Origin: JACKCP01 sp034007295
Lineage (GTDB): Bacteria; Desulfobacterota; Desulfobacteria; Desulfobacterales; JACKCP01
NCBI GenBank assembly: GCA_034007295.1
Contig: JAVERC010000017.1
Span: 1-60,920, forward strand
Length of the DNA: 60,920 nt
Direction of reading: 5' to 3'
The notes beneath the pieces were generated by a model. That model had not been told where the DNA came from, ran no database searches, and worked only from the letters and a program-made list of their open reading frames with translations. Shown here one piece after another: positions 15,275 to 22,201 of this stretch. The position numbers and the translations under genes are program-made. Numbering within the stretch: the stretch's first letter is position 1; each line of letters begins with the position of its first letter.

Positions 15275-15406
15275 GGGTCAAATCTTTAATCTTGACATAT
15301 CAACTTAACCTGAGCAGACAGCACTTCGTAATAAATTATATGCTACTGAATTTGTTTGATAAATTAAACAAATAAAACCATTTGTCAAGATTAAAGATTT
15401 GACCCC
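15275..15406. repeat. REP/MITE-like element with 23-bp perfect inverted termini
   Basis: GGGTCAAATCTTTAATCTTG (15275 on) pairs perfectly with CAAGATTAAAGATTTGACCC (15386-15405), 23 bp in total including the adjoining ACA/TGT, separated by 85 bp. It resembles RAYT-associated palindromic elements ending in GGGTCAA. No gene is inside. Confidence 0.75.
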
Positions 15407-15468
15407 ATTTTCGCCTCTAAAATGATTATTGTGTCTGTCCCCTTTATCTTTTTGAAGAAATAAAATAT

Positions 15469-15627
15469 AGTGTTTTGAAAAATTTTAAATAAACAATGTG
15501 TTTGCTTTTTTTCCTGTTCTTTTTTTAGTGGAGTATTTTATCTGGATTCTGGAGGCAGTTTACTTGACTTGGTGAATACTGATTATAAAAAATGTAAAGC
15601 AGCTTTAGTAAACGAGTAGCTGTCCCT
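15469..15627. repeat. Partial repeat copy D
   Basis: Carries AAACAATGTGTTTGC, GTATTTTATCTGGATTCTGG and GATTATAAAAAATGTAAAGC, ending in AGCTGTCCCTGAAAC. It corresponds to the 3' part of copies A and B and lies just upstream of the secreted-protein gene. Confidence 0.8.
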
Positions 15628-15674
15628 GAAACTTTTGGAACTTACTTACAGGACTTTATACACAGGGGGAATAA

Positions 15675-16889
15675 ATGAAAAAATGTTTGTATTTTTTAGT
15701 AATTTGTCTTTTTTTTGGTTTGACAACAAATGCTGAAACAAAAAATTTTGACAATGATTTATTAAAAGTAAAAAGTGAATTTTGTAATAATGAAATACTT
15801 ATTTCTTCTTCAGAAAAAGAAAATGATATTTTTAATCAATTTGAAGAAAAGATTAAAAACAAGGAAAAAGACAAGAAAAAATGGGAACAATATCAGAAGA
15901 ATATGGAAAATGATTTTAATAAAGGGGTAAAATTTTGCAAAAGTAATGTCTTGACTTTTGAGGAAATAAAAATTTTATGGGATAAATTTTTAAAAAAATA
16001 TTCCAAGGATAATCCATATTCTAATCAGGATGAAAAGTTAAGACAGAGCTATCTCTTTAGTACTCCTGAAATTGCTGAAGCATTTGAAAAAGCACCTCCT
16101 ATGATTAAAGAATTGGTAAATAGGTATAGTTTACAAAATTCAAATATAAAATCTGCTCTTGAAGCTTGGAATGCTTATACTGAATTTAGAGAAGGTAAAT
16201 GGAAAGATGATAATACCGCAATAATGGAACAAGTTTTAGACCATAGATATCATTCAACTGGTATGCCAGATGCAATTTCCGACAACTTCAAAAAACAAGA
16301 ACCAATTTATCCTATTTTGGTTGAATTATATAACGAATTTATGGACCCTACAGATGGATACGAAGCAATCTCAATAAATAGTTATGCAGAAAAAGATTCT
16401 TATATTTATTATTTTGGAAAAGGAATTAAAAAGCTAATAGATGTTACTAAACCTCGTGACGATTTTAATACTCCTAATTTTGGAGAACCACAAGATTTTA
16501 GAAGAATTGAAACAAATTTATACAAAAGTCTTTTTAAAGTTATAAATCCTAATAATGAAGTTTCTAGAACTCAAAAATTTTTATCTTCTTCTCTTGATGA
16601 TAAAAAAAATCAAATTATCGAAATTAGAGATTTAATTAAACAAGGAAAAAATGAGAGTGGAGATGTTTTATCTCCTATTGAAAAAACATATATTTCTTAT
16701 TCTGTTTGGGGGTTAAATACTTTGTATGGAGTAATTACTGCCTCAAGAGATAAGCAACAAAAAGAAGAAGCGGGAAATATGTTTGATTTAACATATCCTT
16801 ATTTAGAAAAGGAATTAGTTAGAAAATTAAAAATTTTGCCAGAAATATCTGGAAAACCTTATTTATTAAATCCAAATTTTTGGTTTTAA
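15675..16889 (+). CDS. Secreted protein of unknown function
   Basis: A protein of 404 residues with a clear signal peptide (KKCLYFLVICLFFGLTTNAE, cleavage near residue 20). I do not recognise the family. The mature part is hydrophilic and Lys/Glu/Asn-rich, with aromatic repeats and a predicted mixed helical fold. Two cysteines occur early in the mature chain (about residues 37 and 88). It is even more AT-rich than most neighbours. RBS GGGGGA lies before the ATG. It sits in the 2.8-kb segment between the duplicated nadE leaders, so it is probably acquired cargo. Confidence 0.6.
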   Translation: MKKCLYFLVICLFFGLTTNAETKNFDNDLLKVKSEFCNNEILISSSEKENDIFNQFEEKIKNKEKDKKKWEQYQKNMENDFNKGVKFCKSNVLTFEEIKILWDKFLKKYSKDNPYSNQDEKLRQSYLFSTPEIAEAFEKAPPMIKELVNRYSLQNSNIKSALEAWNAYTEFREGKWKDDNTAIMEQVLDHRYHSTGMPDAISDNFKKQEPIYPILVELYNEFMDPTDGYEAISINSYAEKDSYIYYFGKGIKKLIDVTKPRDDFNTPNFGEPQDFRRIETNLYKSLFKVINPNNEVSRTQKFLSSSLDDKKNQIIEIRDLIKQGKNESGDVLSPIEKTYISYSVWGLNTLYGVITASRDKQQKEEAGNMFDLTYPYLEKELVRKLKILPEISGKPYLLNPNFWF

Positions 16890-16983
16890 TAACTATTATG
16901 CTTAAAGCATCCTGATAAATTAGAACCGGAGGACAGTTTACATAATTAATGCAAGCATATTCATAAGCATGAAACTGTCCTGC

Positions 16984-17122
16984 TTATCCCCAAACAGGCA
17001 TAATACCCCATTTGCTTCTTTACGAAATCAAGTCTGAAATGATAATAACTACAAATTATTATCTGAATAAGCTTTGAATGAATGAAATAAAAAAGCAGGT
17101 GAGGAAATGAAAGAAAAATTTG
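16984..17122 (+). repeat. nadE leader (right, functional copy)
   Basis: The 139-bp stretch that includes the nadE RBS (GTGAGG) and first five codons. It is duplicated at 14014-14152 with about 95% identity. Confidence 0.9.
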
Positions 17123-19008
17123 GCTTTGTAAAGGCAGCAACAGGATCATTTGAAACTGCACTTGGAAATCCCGAGGTAAATGCTGAAAAAATCATGGGTA
17201 TTATTAATGATGCAGTAAATCAAAATGTAGAAGTTCTTGTTTTTTCTGAACTTGCACTCACAGGCTATACATGCGGAGATCTTTTTTTACAGCCTTATCT
17301 TGCAAAACTTTCAGAAAAAGCATTGCAAAATATTCTTGATGAACTGGAAAAGCAAAATACAGGTATGATAATGGTAATCGGCCTTCCTGTTCGTCAGCGT
17401 GGTGTGCTTTTTAATGCTGCTGCAATTATCCAGGGAAACAAAATACTTGGTGTTGTTCCAAAAAGCTATCTGCCAAATTATGGGGAATATTATGAAAAAA
17501 GATGGTTTTCTCCTGCTTCTGCTGTTATTTCAAATAGTTTGGTTCTGTGCGGCCAAAAAGTTCCTTTTACAACTGATATTATAGTTGAAACACCTGCCGG
17601 ATTAAGGCTTGCCTGTGAAATCTGCGAAGATTTATGGGTAAGTAATCCTCCAAGCTCTTCCCATACTCTTTACGGAGCAAATCTTATTGTAAATCCTTCT
17701 GCTTCAAATGAGCTTGCAACAAAAAGTCAGTACCGTCTTGATCTTGTGAGAATGCAGTCTGCAAAATGCCTCTGCGGATATATTTATGCTTCATCAGGAC
17801 TTGGAGAAAGCACCACAGACCTTGTTTTCAGCGGACATAATATTATTGCATATAACGGCCGGATTATGGCCGAAGAAAAAGAAAATTCAGGTCTTCTTAC
17901 AGAGGTGCTTGATATTGAAAAACTTGAAAACGACCGTATAAAATTCAACAGTTTTGTCCAGAAAATTGAAGCAGCCGGAGACAATAAGCGAAAATATACA
18001 TTTATCCAGGCTGAAAATACAGCTGTTGAAGAGTGTCTTCCGGCATATGTTGATCCCTTTCCTTTTATTCCCGGAGATGAAAATGTAAAAGAAGAACGCT
18101 GCCGGGAAATTCTTCATCTTCAGGCCAGAGGCTTTGCTCAGCGTTTAAAAAACACAGGAATAAAAAAGGGTGTGATCGGTATTTCAGGCGGCCTTGATTC
18201 CACTCTTGCACTTCTTGTTGCAGCAGATGCATTTAAAATGGCAGAACTTCCTTTAAAAAATATAACAGGCATTACAATGCCAGGATTTGGAACATCTGAA
18301 AGAACAAAGTCAAATTCCCATAAACTTATGGAACTCATGGGAATTACTTTTAAAACAATAGACATAAAAAAATCCTGTCTAAGCCATATGGAAGATATAG
18401 GACATGACCCGGAGTGTTATGATGTAACATATGAAAATGTACAGGCAAGGGAAAGAACCCAGATTCTTATGGATCTTGCAAACAAGGAAAATGCACTTGT
18501 TATCGGAACAGGAGATCTTTCTGAACTTGCACTTGGATGGTGTACATACAACGGAGATCATATGTCCATGTATGCCGTTAATTGCGGAGTTCCAAAAACC
18601 CTTGTCAAATATCTTGTTTCTGCATATGCAGATATGCACCCTGAACTGAAAGATGTATTAACCTCCATCTGCGAAACAACAATAAGTCCTGAACTTCTTC
18701 CTGTTAAAAACGGAGATGAAATTCAGTCTACTGAAGATACAATTGGAAAATATGTATTTCATGATTTTTTTCTGTATCATTTTGTAAGAAACGGTTTTGG
18801 AAAGGAAAAAATACGCACTCTTGCATATATTGCTTTTAATGATACTGAAAAAGAGGAAATCGACAAAACTCTTGATATATTTTTTCATAGATTTTTTACC
18901 CAGCAGTTTAAAAGATCATGTCTTCCTGACGGTCCAAAGGTTGGAACAGTATCTTTATCTCCAAGAGGGGACTGGAGAATGCCTTCTGATGTTAAGTATC
19001 CGTTGTAA
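17107..19008 (+). CDS. nadE: Glutamine-dependent NAD+ synthetase
   Basis: Catalyses the ATP-dependent amidation of deamido-NAD+ to NAD+, with glutamine as nitrogen donor. The 633 residues show the two-domain layout. The N-terminal nitrilase-like glutaminase (about 1-290) has the Glu-Lys-Cys triad in SELALTGY, VPKSYLPNYGEYYEKRW and ACEICEDLW. The C-terminal synthetase (about 330-600) has the P-loop ISGGLDSTLALL. The length matches the bacterial long-type enzyme. It stands alone. Its leader is the right copy of a 139-bp duplication, so an insertion upstream has split the original leader from its former surroundings without harming the gene. Confidence 0.95.
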   Translation: MKEKFGFVKAATGSFETALGNPEVNAEKIMGIINDAVNQNVEVLVFSELALTGYTCGDLFLQPYLAKLSEKALQNILDELEKQNTGMIMVIGLPVRQRGVLFNAAAIIQGNKILGVVPKSYLPNYGEYYEKRWFSPASAVISNSLVLCGQKVPFTTDIIVETPAGLRLACEICEDLWVSNPPSSSHTLYGANLIVNPSASNELATKSQYRLDLVRMQSAKCLCGYIYASSGLGESTTDLVFSGHNIIAYNGRIMAEEKENSGLLTEVLDIEKLENDRIKFNSFVQKIEAAGDNKRKYTFIQAENTAVEECLPAYVDPFPFIPGDENVKEERCREILHLQARGFAQRLKNTGIKKGVIGISGGLDSTLALLVAADAFKMAELPLKNITGITMPGFGTSERTKSNSHKLMELMGITFKTIDIKKSCLSHMEDIGHDPECYDVTYENVQARERTQILMDLANKENALVIGTGDLSELALGWCTYNGDHMSMYAVNCGVPKTLVKYLVSAYADMHPELKDVLTSICETTISPELLPVKNGDEIQSTEDTIGKYVFHDFFLYHFVRNGFGKEKIRTLAYIAFNDTEKEEIDKTLDIFFHRFFTQQFKRSCLPDGPKVGTVSLSPRGDWRMPSDVKYPL

Positions 19009-19082
19009 TTATTAATTATGTGTTATGTTTTAGGTGATTTTATGTTGCAGCAGGTTTTTTTATATGAAAAAATGTATGTTTA

Positions 19083-19107
19083 AAAAATGAAACGCTCAAT
19101 TTGGGTT
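19083..19107. repeat. Solo MITE terminus
   Basis: ATGAAACGCTCAATTTGGGTT matches the terminus of the elements at 5094-5300 and 43888-44085, just ahead of the addiction-module gene. Confidence 0.6.
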
Positions 19108-19140
19108 ATAATAATGTAAAAAAATAAGTAAGGATATAAA

Positions 19141-19359
19141 ATGGATTTACTTCAAAGCATTCATGAGCTCCCAGTTGCTGAAAAAATTAAAGTAATGGAA
19201 TTTATTTGGGAAGAATTAACTTTCAATCAAAAAGAATATGTATCCCCTGACTGGCATAGGCATGAGTTGGAAAAAACTGCCAAAAGAATGTTGGAGGGCA
19301 GGGAAAAGGTGTTTGACTGGAGTGAGGCTAAACGTCTTTTAAGAAAAGAGCTTGAATGA
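19141..19359 (+). CDS. Addiction-module antitoxin component (TIGR02574 type)
   Basis: A protein of 72 residues: LLQSIHELPVAEKIKVMEFI WEEL-type start, then SPDWHRHELEKTAKR and the C-terminal VFDWSEAKRLLRKEL. This is the usual pattern of the 'putative addiction module component' family that pairs with ParE/RelE toxins. It overlaps the toxin gene by 4 bp. RBS AAGGAT lies before the ATG. Confidence 0.85.
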   Translation: MDLLQSIHELPVAEKIKVMEFIWEELTFNQKEYVSPDWHRHELEKTAKRMLEGREKVFDWSEAKRLLRKELE

Positions 19360-19658
19360 AAATCAGACTGCTTGGATCTGCATATAATGATTTAAAATAT
19401 GGAAGAAGGTTTTATGAAAAAATAAATTCTAATCTGGGTGATTATTTTTTTGAGTGTTTGTTTTCTGAAATTGATTCATTGATGTTGTATTATGGAATAC
19501 ATCCTAAATGTTTTGGATATTTTAGGATGCTGTCAAAGCGTTTCCCTTATGCGGTTTATTATACTATTGAAAATGAAGAAATTTTGATTTGGAGGGTACT
19601 TGACTGCAGGCAGTCCCCAAAGAAAACTATGAAGTTTTTAGGAATGAGGATGGATTGA
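19356..19658 (+). CDS. ParE/RelE-type toxin
   Basis: A protein of 100 residues: LLGSAYNDLKYGRRFYEKIN, then RFPYAVYYTIENEEILIWRV and the Cys/Arg-containing tail VLDCRQSPKK. These are ParE-like toxin signatures (RFPY.VYY, VLDCRR.P). It is coupled to the antitoxin upstream through an ATGA-type overlap. The ParE subgroup usually poisons gyrase; the target here is inferred only. Confidence 0.88.
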   Translation: MKIRLLGSAYNDLKYGRRFYEKINSNLGDYFFECLFSEIDSLMLYYGIHPKCFGYFRMLSKRFPYAVYYTIENEEILIWRVLDCRQSPKKTMKFLGMRMD

Positions 19659-19959
19659 TGTTTTTTAATAAATTTATGCATATATTTTCAATTCTGCTTT
19701 AGCTAATCAAAAAATTCCTCTCTTTAAGGGTAGAAAGGGTCAGACCAAAATAAGACCTTGAAATAAAACAAAAAAAGACAAAAAAACGCCATCTTGTTAG
19801 CACTTAAAGCGCACTTTTTGACATTGAAATGATTATCATTTAGTTATTTTGAAATTTAGTTTCTAAAAAATTCCAGAAATTGGAAAAAAATTGACAAAAT
19901 AAGCTCAAAATTGTTATCTAACTAAGAAAATTAAAACTTTTAAAAAGAAATGCAGTGCA
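19659..19959. promoter_or_regulatory. Upstream region of the RloA/RloB pair with Fur-box-like and promoter motifs
   Basis: About 300 bp without a gene. AATGATTATCATT (19828-19840) is close to the Fur consensus core. TTGACA (19891-19896) with a 17-bp spacer to TTATCT (19914-19919) is a plausible sigma-70 promoter. GGGTCAGACC near 19738 resembles RAYT-type repeat ends. The Fur-like site lies some 50 bp upstream of the -35 and may be chance in AT-rich DNA. Confidence 0.4.
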
Positions 19960-21270
19960 ATGCTTATTCAGTTTTCTCTGGAAAATTTTAAATGCATAGG
20001 AAAAAAGCAGACTCTTTATATGCAGCCTGTCCGCAAAATTAAAGATACTGGTCATGAATTGGAAACAGGTATTGCAAGAGAGCCTTATGTTCTTCCCTGT
20101 GTAAGCATTATGGGTGCAAATGCTTCAGGCAAGTCTACTTTAATTGAAGGTCTTTTTTTTCTTAGATGGGTTGTTCAAAACAGCTCAGAGCGTAAAAAAG
20201 ACAGTATTTTCCCAGATAAACGATTCAGGCTTAATCCCAAATATAATAATTTACCAACATCATTTGAAATAAGTTTTATAGCTGATGATAATTTTCTGTA
20301 TGAATATCATATTTCCTTTTTTCCGGACAAAATTGAAAAAGAAGTTTTAATCTGTGTGAAAAATATTAAAGGAAGCAAAAAAATTGTTCTCATTAATCGG
20401 GAAAAAAATAATTTTGAGCTAAACAGCATTATTCATCCCGACAGCAATATTTTGAAGGTCTGGAAGGCTGATATCAACAATCAGAGGACATTTTTATCAT
20501 ATCTTGGGAACAAGGGCGATGTTGATGTTTTTGATATGGTTCTTCGCTGGTTTGGGGATTTAAAAAATATAAATAATGAAAAAATCCCACATGTTATTAC
20601 TTCAGCAATGATAAATGCAGGCACTTTGAAAAAAGAAAATGTTTTAAAGCTTTTAGGTGCGGCAGATATAAATATTGATAATTTCAGCATAAAAGAAGAA
20701 AAAACTGACATTCCTTCAGATGCACTTGAATTCATTGCATCAATAATTTCAAAACAGACTAGGGAATCACTAGATTTTGTTTCTCAAAAACTTCTTGACT
20801 CCAAATCTTTAAGCTTGGTTTTTGAGCATAAAAATATCAGTGGAGAATCAGTTGCTTTTGATTTTGAAAATGATGAGTCTGACGGTACAAGGCATTTTTA
20901 CTCTTTGTCCGGCCCTGTTCTAGAGGCACTCGAGAATGGAAGGGTTTTGATTATTGATGAACTCAATCAATCACTGCATCCATTTTTATTGAGAAAGCTT
21001 ATTCAGCTTTTTACAGATAAAAATACAAATAAAAAAGGTGCTCAGCTGATTTTTACAACCCATGATGTGACTGTTTTGGATAAAACACTGCTAAGACCTG
21101 ATGAAATATATTTTATAAAAAAAGATGAAAAGCTATTTGAAGCTGAACTGTACAGCCTTGCAGAGTTTGAGGGTATGGGTAAAAATGACCGGGGAGAAAA
21201 AATTTATAAAGATTATCTTTCAGGAAGATTTGGGGCAGTACCTGATATTGACTGGGAATCCGGGTTTTGA
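19960..21270 (+). CDS. RloA/AbiLi-like AAA+ ATPase, predicted phage-defence ATPase
   Basis: A protein of 436 residues from the ABC/SMC-like ATPase class used in several two-gene defence systems. An N-terminal beta-strand FSLENFKCIGKKQTLY is followed by Walker A GANASGKST (about 52-60). The C-terminal lobe has RHFYSLSGPVLEAL near the signature region, then Walker B VLIIDELNQSLHP and the H-loop IFTTHDVTVLD. The next gene, 2 bp downstream of the stop, encodes an RloB-like protein. That pairing is typical of RloA-RloB/AbiL systems. By analogy the ATPase senses infection and gates its partner. Activity is inferred. Confidence 0.85.
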   Translation: MLIQFSLENFKCIGKKQTLYMQPVRKIKDTGHELETGIAREPYVLPCVSIMGANASGKSTLIEGLFFLRWVVQNSSERKKDSIFPDKRFRLNPKYNNLPTSFEISFIADDNFLYEYHISFFPDKIEKEVLICVKNIKGSKKIVLINREKNNFELNSIIHPDSNILKVWKADINNQRTFLSYLGNKGDVDVFDMVLRWFGDLKNINNEKIPHVITSAMINAGTLKKENVLKLLGAADINIDNFSIKEEKTDIPSDALEFIASIISKQTRESLDFVSQKLLDSKSLSLVFEHKNISGESVAFDFENDESDGTRHFYSLSGPVLEALENGRVLIIDELNQSLHPFLLRKLIQLFTDKNTNKKGAQLIFTTHDVTVLDKTLLRPDEIYFIKKDEKLFEAELYSLAEFEGMGKNDRGEKIYKDYLSGRFGAVPDIDWESGF

Positions 21271-21272
21271 GT

Positions 21273-21956
21273 ATGGGGAGAAAAAAAAGACCTTTTAATA
21301 ACCGGAAAAAAATAACCAATATTCTTATTATTTGCGATGGTGAAACAGAAGAAAATTATTTTAATTATGTTTTGAAACCCTATTTATCCGGCAAAGAAAT
21401 CAATGTTAGGCTTGATACAAAAAAATTTAAAGATATAAGGGCAACAAAAAACTATATTAAAAGAAATCCAGGAAATCCTCCTTTTGACGGTGTTGTTTTT
21501 TTGAAAGACCTTGAAAATACAAGTTTGAACAAAGAAGAATGTGCCAGTCTGAAAGAATTTGAAATAGAATCGGGTAAAAAGGCTGATAATTCATTCTGGT
21601 TTGTGTTTTATAATTATCCTTCAATTGAATATTGGTATATTCTTCATTTTAATCAATGCTTGAGAAGTTTTAATGATGCTTCTGAGTCCATTAAGCTCTT
21701 GAAAACCAAAGATTTTTTTCCTGAATATGAAAAGCCGATGCCTGAGAGTTTAAAAGAAGGTGAAATTTTTCTTGGTAAAATTGATAATGCTTTAAAAAAT
21801 ATCAAGTCTGCCTGTTTTTCAAATGTTCTTGAATATTCAAGACAGATTACAAATAAAAGAAACTTAACAAATCCAATGTCTGATATGGCTTTTCTTATAG
21901 AAGTATTGAAAACTTCACCTGAGAAGCATCAAAAAATTTATAAAGGTTTGAGTTAA
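21273..21956 (+). CDS. RloB/AbiLii-like effector (Toprim-like)
   Basis: A protein of 227 residues from ATG 21273; a TTG at 21267 overlapping the ATPase stop is an alternative start. The N-terminus NILIICDGETEENYFNYVL places an acidic residue after the first strand as in Toprim-like RloB proteins. FDGVVFLKDLEN gives the second acidic site, and SIEYWYILHFNQC is the typical RloB middle block. The predicted role is a nuclease-like toxic effector released by the partner ATPase. Nothing else in the locus resembles restriction genes, so this is a stand-alone pair. Confidence 0.85.
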   Translation: MGRKKRPFNNRKKITNILIICDGETEENYFNYVLKPYLSGKEINVRLDTKKFKDIRATKNYIKRNPGNPPFDGVVFLKDLENTSLNKEECASLKEFEIESGKKADNSFWFVFYNYPSIEYWYILHFNQCLRSFNDASESIKLLKTKDFFPEYEKPMPESLKEGEIFLGKIDNALKNIKSACFSNVLEYSRQITNKRNLTNPMSDMAFLIEVLKTSPEKHQKIYKGLS

Positions 21957-21980
21957 TAAATTTGGTAATTATTCCGCTAT

Positions 21981-22038
21981 AATCTCTTTATTTAGTAATA
22001 TTTTTAAATTCAGCAAAAATTACTTTATTCCGTAATAT
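21981..22038. promoter_or_regulatory. Two putative activator sites upstream of the sigma-54 promoter
   Basis: ATCTCTTTATTTAGTAAT (about 21981-21998) and ATTACTTTATTCCGTAAT (about 22021-22038) are spaced about 40 bp apart, 83-140 bp upstream of the -24 element. The second is a dyad, ATTAC/GTAAT. Both match the site ahead of the GAF/sigma-54 activator gene at 7343-7360. Confidence 0.5.
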
Positions 22039-22120
22039 ATTTATCCTCATCTTGTCTTTTAAAAATTCAATAAAATTATAACTATTTGTTATTGTTTGTA
22101 TATATCTGATTTTTCTGCCA

Positions 22121-22135
22121 TGGCACATTAATTGC
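22121..22135 (+). promoter_or_regulatory. Sigma-54 promoter of the acyl-CoA dehydrogenase operon
   Basis: TGGCAC-ATTAA-TTGC is an exact match to the -24/-12 consensus with GG-N10-GC spacing, 67 bp ahead of the ATG. Confidence 0.85.
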
Positions 22136-22201
22136 TTTTTATCTCATAATAAAATTTGAAAAATATTTATGTCCATAAAACAAAATTTAGGAGAGATTTA
22201 A

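Noticed and set aside
15193..15375. A 60-codon frame in the REP-like element region
   Set aside because: It spans the inverted repeat and lacks an RBS and homology; it is probably random.
17784..18888. Several open frames of 60-86 codons on the minus strand inside nadE
   Set aside because: They are antisense shadows of a strongly conserved coding frame, with no RBS and unlikely composition.
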